Source: Nitrospiraceae bacterium (lineage in GTDB: Bacteria; Nitrospirota; Nitrospiria; Nitrospirales; UBA2166). Taken from it: a DNA stretch of 64,000 nt. Both the position numbers and the translations under genes were made by a program. How positions within the stretch are numbered: the stretch's first letter is position 1; every line of letters begins with the position of its first letter. The notes below the pieces were generated by a model. It was not told where the DNA came from, made no database searches, and worked only from the letters and a program-made list of their open reading frames with translations. The DNA lies in NCBI GenBank assembly GCA_002726235.1, contig PBSN01000004.1, positions 20,155-84,154 on the forward strand, written 5' to 3'. Shown here in pieces: positions 47,187 to 56,743 of this stretch.

Positions 47187-48320
47187 TCATCCTCCAAAGA
47201 TAAATCTTGACCCCGTGTATGAAAGAACGAGTTTTTCCGGAAGTTTGTTCTGCATCTCGCTAATGAAGCCTGGGCCGCTGCAATGCATGGGCATGATGTG
47301 GTCAGGGTTGATTTTTTTCAGCTCCTGAACGGTTTTTGCGATATACGCCTTCGATGCTGGAGCCAAGTGGAATCCGCCCATGACGGCGTGCACCTTCTGC
47401 ACTCCTGACGCGGCTTGTGCTTGCCGCACTGAATTGACAATGCCTTTATGTCCACAGGAAGAAATCACAACGAGCCCACGATCTTTGACGTGGTAGCAGG
47501 TGGCATGTTCTCCAGGAAAATCGTCGATAATTGTTTTTCCTGCTTCACTATCGTGCGAAAAGAGGGTACTGTGACATCCCAATCCGTTTCGCATGCCCAC
47601 TTCAACGTGTGGGGTCGGCAGGATTTTCTCAAAACTGACGTTTGGAATCTCCCCGGTGGTAAAAGCATGGCCGGCAACCACGGTCGGTTGCTTCGCGAGG
47701 ACAAGTTTCACGTTGGTAGCTTCAATTTCTTTCCGATCAAGCACGTAGCTGATGCTAGTCTCTTGGCCTGGTCGAATCCAGCGGTAACAGAACGTATCCT
47801 CTCCTCCGACATAGACCTGAAGGGTTTTCCTCATTATTGAGCGATACTGTCTGAGCATTGGAATTAGCCCATCGAAATGATCATCGTGCCCATGACTTAC
47901 AATAAGGGCGTCGATCTGAGCCGGATCAATCTTCAGGAGGTCATAGTTATGGAACAACACGTCGGCTGTGCTACCAAAGTCGAGTAAGATCTGCCTGGTT
48001 TCACCGTTTCGCTGCGATTCCAAGTGGGTGGCAAAGCCCCACTGACTCTGAAGCATGCTATTGCCTCGAGGATCCCGTATGGTTCCCGTCCGTTCTACCT
48101 TAACATTGCCGACGTGTTTGTTTCGTGTAAGGATGTCGTGAAACGAGTCGATGACGATGCGAACTGCAAGGCGATCGACAACAGGGGGTGCGCTGGATTT
48201 TGCCAACGCCATGGACGGTCTGCTTTCCAACATCGGGATACCGACCAACACCGCGCCTGCGAAGCGAACTCCGGTCTGTAACACATCGCGTCGGGTGATG
48301 TAGATTTCGTCTTTCTCCAT
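47187..48320 (-). CDS. Tat-exported metallo-beta-lactamase-fold hydrolase
   Basis: This 377-residue protein has a twin-arginine signal (ITRRDVLQTG then a hydrophobic stretch, residues 8-32). The MBL-fold metal site VSHGHDDHFDGL is near residue 140, with later histidines in SSCGHKGIVN, GGFHLAP and MPMHCSG. The overall pattern is like MBL proteins related to dihydropterin aminobenzene phosphate synthase. A Tat signal on this group suggests a periplasmic, cofactor-loaded enzyme. Substrate is unknown. Confidence 0.85.
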   Translation of the reverse strand: MEKDEIYITRRDVLQTGVRFAGAVLVGIPMLESRPSMALAKSSAPPVVDRLAVRIVIDSFHDILTRNKHVGNVKVERTGTIRDPRGNSMLQSQWGFATHLESQRNGETRQILLDFGSTADVLFHNYDLLKIDPAQIDALIVSHGHDDHFDGLIPMLRQYRSIMRKTLQVYVGGEDTFCYRWIRPGQETSISYVLDRKEIEATNVKLVLAKQPTVVAGHAFTTGEIPNVSFEKILPTPHVEVGMRNGLGCHSTLFSHDSEAGKTIIDDFPGEHATCYHVKDRGLVVISSCGHKGIVNSVRQAQAASGVQKVHAVMGGFHLAPASKAYIAKTVQELKKINPDHIMPMHCSGPGFISEMQNKLPEKLVLSYTGSRFIFGG

Positions 48321-48381
48321 CTGTCGCCTCCCATATGAAATAATCGGATTCTAGGAGCCTGTCTGACTTAGGTATTCATAA

Positions 48382-48822
48382 CTATTGTGCAGTCCGGCGA
48401 ATAAGATTTTTCTTGCCTTTCTCACCCAAAATAATGATGACTACCTTCAATGGCACATCCCCGGCATTTCTTCCATTGTGCCATGTATTGAGGACATCAA
48501 GCAGCCCTGAGCCAGCGGGAAATTCCATAGTGTTTCCGTCTTCAAAGTCTATGGTTAAGGTGCCTTCAATGACCTGAGTGTAGGTGGGGACAGGATGTTT
48601 ATGCCATTCTGTCTCTTGCCCTGGAGCAAAATTTGAAATTCTTGCAATGATTTCAGGAGTATCAGTTGCTGGATACTTGATCTGTTGACCAGTCACCGTT
48701 ATGGCTCCACGAAACTCAGGCGTTTCTAGCAATGGTTGCGAGGCAACCCGTGTGGATTTTACGTGGCTACATCCACTGAAAACAATCAACGCAACCGCAC
48801 ACAATACGATTTTCAGATCCAT
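48382..48822 (-). CDS. Cupin-domain lipoprotein
   Basis: This roughly 146-residue protein starts MDLKIVLCAVALIVFSGC, a lipoprotein signal with the lipobox FSGC. A single cupin domain follows, with the metal-ligand pattern EWHKHPVPTYTQVIEG and GNTMEFPAGSGLLDV. It is likely periplasmic and binds a metal or small ligand. It lies upstream of the MBL-fold gene in the same direction, so the two may act together. Confidence 0.82.
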   Translation of the reverse strand: MDLKIVLCAVALIVFSGCSHVKSTRVASQPLLETPEFRGAITVTGQQIKYPATDTPEIIARISNFAPGQETEWHKHPVPTYTQVIEGTLTIDFEDGNTMEFPAGSGLLDVLNTWHNGRNAGDVPLKVVIIILGEKGKKNLIRRTAQ

Positions 48823-49197
48823 CCCCTTCCTCCACTCTGTTGTCATAGCCAGATACGCGTTTCACTTTCCCAAGTAACAATTTTACGCCTCTCTCACACC
48901 AAGATCCATATATTTATAGAACAGTTCAGCCCTGACGAGTGAAACATGCAACGCTATCTCCAATGCCTACGCTGTTGCTACGGTCTCCCGGCGACCATGC
49001 AATATTCTCCTTCTAATCAGAATTCGACAGCCGCAGACATGTTCCACGATGATGCTGGTATACTTCGGAATCACCTTCATCAATATCTTCCGCTCGTGGC
49101 ACAACTTCGCGCTTCTAAACATTGCTTCCAATCGCTGTTTGCTTTTATGTAGAAATTTTTAGATGATGCGACACGAAAGATTGCGTGGTATCCCACT
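48823..49197 (+). other. Divergent intergenic region
   Basis: This stretch lies between the cupin gene (minus) and the pentapeptide gene (plus). It has AT-rich patches such as TATATATTTATAGAACAG near 48908, which could hold promoters. A 68-codon frame at 48946-49152 has no recognisable product and is not called. No RNA gene was seen. Confidence 0.35.
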
Positions 49198-49848
49198 ATG
49201 ATTAGAACTGTTCTTCGCTACACCCTTCTCAGCATCTTGCTGATCACAATGGCCATGGCTTCTGTCGGACACGCCCACCCTGCAATGATCAAGAAGATGT
49301 TGGCGGCACATGCGCTATGGTTGAATACGTATGGCCTGGAAGGGAAACGCGCAAATTTCATGGAAATGGACCTGAGCGGTCACAACATGATCCACGTCGA
49401 GTTGGCATTTGCAGAATTGCGAATTTCTAATCTCAGCGCCATCGACCTTCGGTGGGCAAACTTGTGCAATGCCATTCTTAGCGGATCCAATTTCTCCGGA
49501 GCCGATTTGGGTGAAGCAAATCTTATTGAGGCAACATTGACCGCCGCCTACTTAAATGGTAGCGACCTGACAGGGGCAAATCTTAAAGGCGCCTCTCTTG
49601 CTATGGCCGACCTTAGTGGAGCATCGCTTCGCTTCGCCAATCTAACCAATGCCGACCTCAGTGGGGCCGATCTTCGAGACGTGGACCTGACGGGCGCAAT
49701 CTTAGATGGCACCAATCTTCAGAGCGCCAGACGCTTGACTATCCCCATGCTATCGAAAGTTGAAACATTATACGGTAGCAACCTCAATCCCCACCTCATG
49801 CAAACCCTTCAGGACTTCGCACCCCACCTTTTTCAACCACCTGAATAG
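49198..49848 (+). CDS. Exported pentapeptide-repeat protein
   Basis: This 216-residue protein begins with a signal peptide ending near VGHAHP. From about residue 60 to 180 it is a run of A(D/N)LxX pentapeptide repeats, for example GADLGEANLIEATLTAAYLN and SGADLRDVDLTGAILDGTNL. Such repeats form a right-handed square beta helix. Exported members have no single known function. It is monocistronic and converges on the NADHX epimerase gene. Confidence 0.9.
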   Translation: MIRTVLRYTLLSILLITMAMASVGHAHPAMIKKMLAAHALWLNTYGLEGKRANFMEMDLSGHNMIHVELAFAELRISNLSAIDLRWANLCNAILSGSNFSGADLGEANLIEATLTAAYLNGSDLTGANLKGASLAMADLSGASLRFANLTNADLSGADLRDVDLTGAILDGTNLQSARRLTIPMLSKVETLYGSNLNPHLMQTLQDFAPHLFQPPE

Positions 49849-49877
49849 GCGTAAAAACTTCGTGTAGCGCGACATGT

Positions 49878-50609
49878 TTAATTATGCTGGAGCGGAATGA
49901 GAAAACAATGTTCAAATGGCGAAATATACTCCAAGTTTAGTTTTTGAAATACAGTCTCCGGAATTCCGATGTCCGCCAACCACAAGTGCCCCGTCGTTTC
50001 TGAAAGAAGTCCTGTTTTTGGCAGGGCTAATGTTACGGTTCTTGTTGCGTTGATGAACTGACCTGGAGTTTCCCCGGTTGTTGAATCAACTCCAGAGGGA
50101 ATATCCAATGATAAAATAGGCGTGTCTCTTTCATTCGCCCACTGAATAAGCTCGGAGGTCTTGCCAGTTGGTGCACCGTGAATGCTATATCCAACCAACG
50201 CATCGATGATAAGATCCGGCTTTATCTTTGCAAGCTGGTCCATCTCACATTCTTTTCCATGTGTTGATCCAAATATTTTTCGTTGATAGGCAGGAACGTC
50301 TCCGAGCTTTTTAGGAGAACTTAAGCAAAGATGTACGTTAATCTTTTGACTGCGGTTTGCAAGATGTCGTGCAGCACAGATTCCACCGCCGCCATTGCCA
50401 CCCGATCCAGCCAACACGACAATCGTTGCATGGGTCCATTGCTTGCCACGCATATCGAGAGCGGCTAATGCACAATTGCGTCCGGCATTCTCCATCATTT
50501 GATAGAGGTTAGGACCCGTTTCTTCAATTGCAATGCGATCGAGTTCCTTCATTTGCATTTGTGTTACCGCTGGCACAACAACTCCGGTGTCTGTCCTATA
50601 TTGTTTCAA
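49878..50609 (-). CDS. nnrE: NAD(P)H-hydrate epimerase (YjeF N-terminal domain)
   Basis: This 243-residue enzyme repairs damaged nicotinamide cofactors by epimerising NADHX. It has the motifs MKELDRIAIEETGPNLYQMM, VVLAGSGGNGGGGICAARHL, DLIIDALVGYS and LDIPSGVDSTTGE. The YjeF C-terminal kinase (NnrD) domain is absent, so the repair partner must be elsewhere. A TTG start with GGGAG seven bases upstream is likely. The 32-base gap to the divergent MltD-like gene is short. Confidence 0.9.
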   Translation of the reverse strand: MKQYRTDTGVVVPAVTQMQMKELDRIAIEETGPNLYQMMENAGRNCALAALDMRGKQWTHATIVVLAGSGGNGGGGICAARHLANRSQKINVHLCLSSPKKLGDVPAYQRKIFGSTHGKECEMDQLAKIKPDLIIDALVGYSIHGAPTGKTSELIQWANERDTPILSLDIPSGVDSTTGETPGQFINATRTVTLALPKTGLLSETTGHLWLADIGIPETVFQKLNLEYISPFEHCFLIPLQHN

Positions 50610-50641
50610 AAAACTCTCCCATGAATGATCTAAAATAGGGG

Positions 50642-51670
50642 TTGACGATTCACACTGGTAATTGTACCATCGTCAGAGCGGATGATTCGATCGATTGCAC
50701 GAATGGCGTTCGACAGCATGGTGCTTCTTCCCATGAGAGGGTGGCGAGCATAAGATACGCTGGCATAGCATTCGTGGCGCTGTTTCTCGCTGTCGGAAGT
50801 TTCGTCCTCGTCGATTCATTTGCCCCTGTCCAGTCGAACAACAATACGTACAGCGAAGAAGATTACGCGCTCTATCCGTCCGTCCCTCGGCTTCCTGAAA
50901 CAATGCCGTTTGCGGGGGAGCAGGTCGACCTCTCTGACAATTTTATTCGCGAGCGGGTTGAGCGGGAATTTTATGATTTTCTCGGAGCCTCGGACAGTAT
51001 TATCGTCGCCAAACGAACTGGGCGATGTTTCCCACCCGTGGAGACAATGCTCGCTGAAGCTGGAATGCCTGATGATTTGAAATACATCCTTGTCGTGGAA
51101 AGCAAGTGTAGAGAAAATGCCGTTTCGAGTGCTAACGCAGTAGGACCGTGGCAATTTATCCGATCAACTGGACGAAACTACTCGCTTACGATTAATCGAT
51201 GGAAAGACGAACGACGCGACCTTCATCTGGCGACACAAGCCGCAATCAAGTTCTTGCGAACCCTGCGCGAACAACAATTTGACAGCTGGCCACTGGCACT
51301 CGCCGCGTACAACACCGGAGGGACACGCGTTCGCAATGCGATGAACGCCCAGAAATCACAGGATTATTGGAATCTATATCTGTCGAACGAAACCATGCGA
51401 TATGTCCCACGTATCCTTGCGGCCAAGGAACTTTTCTCAAAACCTGGGAAGTACTTTGGCCTTCACATGAATGATCTTTGGAAGCCACGTCCGTTTGAGC
51501 AGGTCACGGTTCAAGTCAACACGAAACAGAAATCCCTCTCCGCGATCGCGGAGGATCACGGCACCCATCTCCGGTTCGTGAAACAACTCAACCCTGAACT
51601 TCGCAAAGCGTACCTCCCGCGTGGAACGCATAAGATTCGCATTCCCCCGTCCCAGCACAGTAAAATTTAG
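50642..51670 (+). CDS. MltD-like membrane-bound lytic transglycosylase
   Basis: This 342-residue protein has a membrane anchor (about 40-60) and a lysozyme-like SLT domain. Its catalytic glutamate is in VVESKCRENAVSSANAVGPW and it also has FIRSTGRNYSL and LALAAYNTGGTRV. A LysM-like segment ends the protein (SLSAIAEDHGTHLRFVKQLN). It cleaves peptidoglycan glycan strands. The TTG start at 50642 is doubtful: only 32 bases separate it from the divergent nnrE, and a GTG at 50741 would give a normal anchor with room for a promoter. Confidence 0.88.
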   Translation: MTIHTGNCTIVRADDSIDCTNGVRQHGASSHERVASIRYAGIAFVALFLAVGSFVLVDSFAPVQSNNNTYSEEDYALYPSVPRLPETMPFAGEQVDLSDNFIRERVEREFYDFLGASDSIIVAKRTGRCFPPVETMLAEAGMPDDLKYILVVESKCRENAVSSANAVGPWQFIRSTGRNYSLTINRWKDERRDLHLATQAAIKFLRTLREQQFDSWPLALAAYNTGGTRVRNAMNAQKSQDYWNLYLSNETMRYVPRILAAKELFSKPGKYFGLHMNDLWKPRPFEQVTVQVNTKQKSLSAIAEDHGTHLRFVKQLNPELRKAYLPRGTHKIRIPPSQHSKI

Positions 51671-51897
51671 AGACCAAGAATTCATGAGGAGCCATCCGAA
51701 TCAGCATTTCGTGGATTTGCTACTCATGTATTAATCCCTAGCTTTTGTCGCACAGACCATCGATCCCCATTCCCTAACAGAAAATTCCATTATGATGTTC
51801 GGCGAGGCCACAGCAAGCGAGGAGTCGAATCATACTCTCCTACGTTGCGCCTCAGAGTGAGGCGAGAACTAATCTTGAGAACTTTTTCACCATTCTG

Positions 51898-52593
51898 CTA
51901 ATCCCCGATCCATCGTCCCAGCACAATTGCCGCCGTTCCAAAGCTGAGCGATTTAATGTGAATGTCCGTAAAGCCGTTCTGTTGCATGGCATGGCAAAGA
52001 TCAGCAACCCAAGTGGTTTCACGCAATAATTTTGGCAACCCACGAAATGCCTCGCTCCACTGGCGGAGTTGCGCACTTGGCATCCATTGCAGAATTGGAA
52101 AGTACAGTTCCCATACGCGTGCAACGAGTGGATTGGTGGGATAGGTGAATTCGTGCATTAGCAGCAATCCACCAGGTTTCAGCATTGAAGCCGCGTTGGC
52201 AGTTACAACATTCAGATCGGCATACTTTGCCAAGTATGAAGAGACAATTGCATCGAATGGCTCGGCATTCCTGAAATTTTCCGCGGATGAATGCAAAAAT
52301 TGAATGTCGGATCGGCCTATTGTTGCCGCTCTTTGCTTCGCTATACCAAGATATTCCGCAGTGAGATCAACCCCAACGATATCACATTTTGAATGCTGCT
52401 CTGCTATCGTAAAGGTAAGGATTCCAGTTCCACAGGCAAGATCAAGGACGCGAGTGGGAGTCGAAAGACACTGAACAATCTGCTCCTTCCATAGGCGATC
52501 GCCTCCGAATGTCGCAAGGCGTACTACATTGTCATAGGATTCTGCATTTCCGGCAAAAAACTCATGTGCGAGAGCAATTTTGCTATCGGTCAT
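51898..52593 (-). CDS. UbiE/MenG-like SAM-dependent methyltransferase
   Basis: This 231-residue class I methyltransferase has the SAM motif VLDLACGTGILTFTI near residue 48, an acidic DIVGVDLTAEYL, and a late MLKPGGLLLMHEFTYP. The family methylates quinone precursors, but the similarity is not strong enough to assign menaquinone. ATG 52593 is chosen; upstream sequence in frame is not conserved-looking. Confidence 0.82.
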   Translation of the reverse strand: MTDSKIALAHEFFAGNAESYDNVVRLATFGGDRLWKEQIVQCLSTPTRVLDLACGTGILTFTIAEQHSKCDIVGVDLTAEYLGIAKQRAATIGRSDIQFLHSSAENFRNAEPFDAIVSSYLAKYADLNVVTANAASMLKPGGLLLMHEFTYPTNPLVARVWELYFPILQWMPSAQLRQWSEAFRGLPKLLRETTWVADLCHAMQQNGFTDIHIKSLSFGTAAIVLGRWIGD

Positions 52594-52938
52594 ACGTAAC
52601 CCATGGGGTAAGAGATCATTTGTGTTGCGATGCCTATCGATACAAATCAGAATGATCAGAATTATTCGAACCCGCTGAGAGATATGATACCTTATGTGCT
52701 GTGTACAAGACGTATTCATTGGATGATTTATCTTCATAATAATGGATATTACCGCGAGATAGAATCACAAGTCGTGTCCTGTACGGAGCCTAAGCTTGCT
52801 AAAATCCAACAGAACTTCATTGTTATTTCCACCGTTTCATGTCTTAGCAACTTTTTTCGTTGCCTCGATTCTAGCTCCATGTGCTGGTGCGGGATGATAC
52901 GTGAACTTCTCAGTCACGGCATGTCGCGAGGAACCTGA
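52594..52938 (+). other. Intergenic region between divergent genes
   Basis: This 345-base stretch separates the methyltransferase (minus) from the membrane-fused spermidine-synthase-like gene (plus). A frame of 102 codons reads through but lacks a ribosome binding site or known motif. The region is rich in TATA-like and TTTT tracts and may hold both promoters. Confidence 0.35.
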
Positions 52939-55530
52939 ATGACATCATCACGACTGTTTATATTCAGTGTTTTTTTCCTCTCCGGCATCGCAGGAATCAT
53001 CTATCAAATCCTCTGGATGCGAGAGGTTCAAATTCTCTTTGGAAATACTGCGCAGTCCGCAGCGGCGGTATTGCTCGCTTTTTTTCTCGGCATGGCACTG
53101 GGAAATGCATGGGGTGGGCGCCTCTCGGCACGCGTTCATAACCCGCTCGTCACATATGCGATTGTTGAGTTTGGAATTGCGCTCACCGCAGTGCCAGTTC
53201 TCCTGCTCACACCGTTATACCTGCACCTGTCCCCGATCCTTCTGTCTGCGTTTGCAACTGTTACGTGGGCATTTGACCTGTCGAAACTCGTCTTAGTGCT
53301 TGGCTTCATGCTTCCAGCAAGTATCCTGATTGGCGCAACCTTTCCACTTCTGGGCACTGCAGTCATTGTTAAGCGGTCATGCCTTGGAATGGATGCCGGA
53401 CGACTATACGGAATCAATACGCTGGGTGCAGTATGTGGGGTAGCTCTGAGCGGATTTTTACTGCCAGTACTCCTTGGAAACACGCTTACCTATGTGTTGG
53501 CGCTTCTTACCAACTGCGCCATCGGCGCGACAGTTTTGCTCTGGCAAAGGAAAAGAGCCGGAGCGGGAGGTGAACAGCTTCGCAAGGCTGTTCTTGATCA
53601 TCGTGAAGTACAGAACGATCCTATTCTTGAGGTCTCTGATACCCCGTTCCTGCCACAACATGTGCTTTTCGCGATTGCATGTGGGTCTGGCCTGTGCACG
53701 ATAGCACTCGAGGTGCTCTGGACAAGAATGTTTGCACTTGTGTTCCAAAACTCAGTCTATAGTTTTTCTGCCATTGTTCTGATTTTTCTCGTCGGACTGG
53801 CCATTGGGGCCTTGCTTATTGCGACATCACAGAAATTCCTTCGGTTTGGCGTCGGCCTTCTTGGTGTGAGCTTGGGAATGACGGCATTTTGTGTTCTATT
53901 GACCCCAATACTCTTTTCTGCAACGACCGATCTTTCCCTGTTTGCCAGCGGCGTTGGGTGGCCATGGTACCTGTTCAAAGTCATTGGGCTCGTTGCCGGA
54001 ATCATTCTTCTCCCAGTAATTCTTGCGGGCTTTACCCTCCCTTTGTTGTGGAAGCTCTATGAACATTTTCAACGTCCTGTGGGATCAACGCTTGGCACGA
54101 TCAATCTGTGGAATCTTCTTGGAGCCTTGAGCGGAGGGATTGCCGCAGCCTATCTTCTCATTCCCATGCTGGGTTTATGGAACGCCATTGTGGCTGTGGC
54201 GATATTGCTTTTGGTGCTCTCTCAACTGGCCGTGTTCTATGCTAGTCCGGGCTGGATGAGAAGATTTGGCGTGGTTCTGGTACCCGCATGTGTTGCCGTA
54301 TTGTTGTTTGCCAACCCGACACAGTATTCATCGCAAAAGCTTCTACCAGGGGAACGCCTATTATATTTGGATGAAGGCAAAGAGGCGGCCATTTCCGTCG
54401 TCGAAGATTCTAACCAAGTCAGATGGCTCAAAAGTAACAACACATATCGTCTTGGAGCGACAACAGCGATTCGTGGCGAAAAACGATTGGGGCATTTACC
54501 CCTTCTACTTCATCCTTCACCGAAGAATGTTGCCTTCATTGGTGTTGCAACGGGGGTCAGCGTAAGCGCTGGGATTGATCACAATCTTACTGAGTTGGTC
54601 GGCGTCGAGATTCTTCCTGGGGTGTTAAATGCGCTGTCATATTTCGAAGATCACAATCGCAACTTGCTTGCACATGACAACGTGACCGCGATTCTTGACG
54701 ATGGACGAATTTACCTTCGAAGTACTGATCGTAGGTTTGACGTGATCGTAGCTGACCTGTTCATCCCATGGCACGCTGGAAACGGGAGTCTGTATACGCG
54801 TGAACATTACGAAGCTAGCCGACAACGATTGAGTGCACAAGGCATTTATTGCCAGTGGCTTCCGCTCTATCAGTTGTCAGAACGAGAGGTTGGGATTATT
54901 GCCGCCACTTTTGCTGAGGTATTTCCACATGTGTCGGTATGGAGATCAGATTTTTCCGCGAACGCGCCTATTCTCGGGCTGATGGGATCAAATGCACCGA
55001 TTGTGATCGATTCGACAGTCTTGCAATCACGGCTCGATGCCTTACAGCGAAAGATCTCACCAAAAGATCGCCTGCTTCAGGAAGTAGTAGACGTTTCGCT
55101 GATGTATGCTGGAGACATCTCGTCAGTGAAACCGTGGCTAGCGCGGTTTCCAGTCAACACCGAAGATTGGCCGATCATCGAATTCGACGCGGCAATAAGC
55201 GAAAGTCACGGGCGTATATTTGCTGGGTTACCCCTTGCCGATTTTTATTACCAATTGGGCAATCAAGATGGAACTGCCATTCAGCTTAAAGTAGCCGGTG
55301 AGAATCATCCAATGCCCATGTCTCCAAAAGCGGGCAACTTGCTTTTTCGAGCGGTTGCTTTAGGTGACAGTGGTGATATTCGCGGGCAGGTATCTACCTT
55401 ACAAGAAGCGACACGGTCTCTTCCGCACAGCTCTTATCTCAAAATGGTGAATGCTATTTTACGTTCGCGAGTGATGCAAAGAGGAAGAGGGGTGGACCGA
55501 CCATCTCCGAATCCAACACGCCGTCCCTAG
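52939..55530 (+). CDS. Fused multi-pass membrane/spermidine-synthase-like protein
   Basis: This 863-residue protein has about 12-14 membrane segments (residues 1-470) with the repeated MFS-like halves FLSGIAGIIYQILWMREVQI and GSGLCTIALEVLWTRMFALV. A SpeE-like soluble domain follows (about 500-720) with FIGVATGVSVSAGI, VGVEILPGVLNAL and IVADLFIPWHAGNGSLYT. A further 140 residues have no motif I recognise. The SAM-type site is modified (no classic GGG). Such fusions are common in bacteria, but whether they make polyamines is not established. Confidence 0.87.
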   Translation: MTSSRLFIFSVFFLSGIAGIIYQILWMREVQILFGNTAQSAAAVLLAFFLGMALGNAWGGRLSARVHNPLVTYAIVEFGIALTAVPVLLLTPLYLHLSPILLSAFATVTWAFDLSKLVLVLGFMLPASILIGATFPLLGTAVIVKRSCLGMDAGRLYGINTLGAVCGVALSGFLLPVLLGNTLTYVLALLTNCAIGATVLLWQRKRAGAGGEQLRKAVLDHREVQNDPILEVSDTPFLPQHVLFAIACGSGLCTIALEVLWTRMFALVFQNSVYSFSAIVLIFLVGLAIGALLIATSQKFLRFGVGLLGVSLGMTAFCVLLTPILFSATTDLSLFASGVGWPWYLFKVIGLVAGIILLPVILAGFTLPLLWKLYEHFQRPVGSTLGTINLWNLLGALSGGIAAAYLLIPMLGLWNAIVAVAILLLVLSQLAVFYASPGWMRRFGVVLVPACVAVLLFANPTQYSSQKLLPGERLLYLDEGKEAAISVVEDSNQVRWLKSNNTYRLGATTAIRGEKRLGHLPLLLHPSPKNVAFIGVATGVSVSAGIDHNLTELVGVEILPGVLNALSYFEDHNRNLLAHDNVTAILDDGRIYLRSTDRRFDVIVADLFIPWHAGNGSLYTREHYEASRQRLSAQGIYCQWLPLYQLSEREVGIIAATFAEVFPHVSVWRSDFSANAPILGLMGSNAPIVIDSTVLQSRLDALQRKISPKDRLLQEVVDVSLMYAGDISSVKPWLARFPVNTEDWPIIEFDAAISESHGRIFAGLPLADFYYQLGNQDGTAIQLKVAGENHPMPMSPKAGNLLFRAVALGDSGDIRGQVSTLQEATRSLPHSSYLKMVNAILRSRVMQRGRGVDRPSPNPTRRP

Positions 55531-55537
55531 CAGAATT

Positions 55538-56743
55538 CTAGGTTGGATAGTGTGCGTTGAGTGCAACGTAAGCGGGAGTCAGATCAGTAGTCCAAATCCG
55601 ATCATGCCCTTGACCAATTCCAAGGTCGATGGTGATGGTAAATTCTCTTTTTCTCAGGACTTTTTTTGCAGCTCGATCAGATGCGATGCCTATACCAATC
55701 CCATTTTTGACGACGGTGACAGTATCAAAGGCAAGAGAGATGCGGTCAGGTTTGATTGGGACGCTCGCTCGCCCAATCGCCGCCATGATACGTCCCCAGT
55801 TGGGATCTTGACCGAACATCGCAGTTTTGACAAGATTTGAGGTGCCAATCACCATTGCCATTTTCTTTGCATCGCGTCGCGTTCGAGCTTGATTGACGAC
55901 CACTTGGATGACTTTAGTTGTTCCTTCGCCGTCATGGCAAATTTGTTTGGCCAAATTGAGACACACTTCTGTGAGCAGACGTTGAAATGATCGCATTGCT
56001 GAGGTTTCTAGGCGAATTCTAGAGTTTTTAGCGAGGCCGTTGGCAAGGCAAAGCACCATATCGTTCGTACTTGTCTCGCCGTCTATTGTCACCGCATTGA
56101 ACGATTCCTCAACCGCGAATTTCAACGCGTGTTGCAGTGCTGTACGCTCAACCTCTGCATCTGTCGCGAGATAGCCAAGCATCGTGGCCATATTGGGGTG
56201 AATCATGCCTGCGCCCTTCGCGATTCCCCCAATGGTTACGAGTTTTCCTGAAATGTTTGCCGTGGCGCTCGCCTCCTTAATGCGAGAGTCTGTGGTAATG
56301 ATCGCGCGTGCTGCATTGCGTCCGCCCGATGGTTTTAATTGCCTGACCAATTCTGGAACGGCTTTTCGAATGCGTTGGATGGGAAGTGGCTTCCCAATAA
56401 TTCCCGTAGACCCCACACAGACTTGGTTCGGTTTGAGATCCAATGCCTCTGCGGTGAAACTGGCCATATTAATCGTATCTGATAGTCCGCGTTGTCCGGT
56501 ACAAGCATTTGCGTTTCCGCTGTTAGTGATAATTGCACGAATCTTTCCTGCACGAATATGGCGCCTAGTAACGGCAACCGATGCTGCGGAGCATTTGTTG
56601 GTGGTGAACACTCCAGCTGCGGTCGTGTCATGTGTGGATAATATGAGGGCGAGGTCGAGTTCCGGTGCACGTTTAATTCCGGAATGGATACCTGCGGTAA
56701 GAATGCCAGGCACGGTCGACAGACCAGTATGTTTGGCGCTCAC
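55538..56743 (-). CDS. argJ: Glutamate N-acetyltransferase/amino-acid acetyltransferase ArgJ
   Basis: This 401-residue Ntn-type enzyme recycles the acetyl group in arginine synthesis. The autoproteolysis site is IHPNMATMLGY, where the threonine becomes the nucleophile of the beta chain. NSGNANACTGQRG and DGETSTNDM are further marks. The GTG start at 56743 overlaps the argC stop (GTGA) with AGGAA upstream, giving the normal length. It is likely bifunctional (EC 2.3.1.35 and 2.3.1.1), as many thermophile and Nitrospirota enzymes are. Confidence 0.94.
   Translation of the reverse strand: MSAKHTGLSTVPGILTAGIHSGIKRAPELDLALILSTHDTTAAGVFTTNKCSAASVAVTRRHIRAGKIRAIITNSGNANACTGQRGLSDTINMASFTAEALDLKPNQVCVGSTGIIGKPLPIQRIRKAVPELVRQLKPSGGRNAARAIITTDSRIKEASATANISGKLVTIGGIAKGAGMIHPNMATMLGYLATDAEVERTALQHALKFAVEESFNAVTIDGETSTNDMVLCLANGLAKNSRIRLETSAMRSFQRLLTEVCLNLAKQICHDGEGTTKVIQVVVNQARTRRDAKKMAMVIGTSNLVKTAMFGQDPNWGRIMAAIGRASVPIKPDRISLAFDTVTVVKNGIGIGIASDRAAKKVLRKREFTITIDLGIGQGHDRIWTTDLTPAYVALNAHYPT

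Noticed and set aside
47090-47206. A 39-codon plus-strand frame in the gap before the MBL gene
   Set aside because: It has no family, no clear ribosome binding site, and its end overlaps the MBL gene on the other strand.
48946-49152. A 68-codon plus-strand frame
   Set aside because: Cysteine-rich, no motif or ribosome binding site; probably chance in a divergent promoter region.
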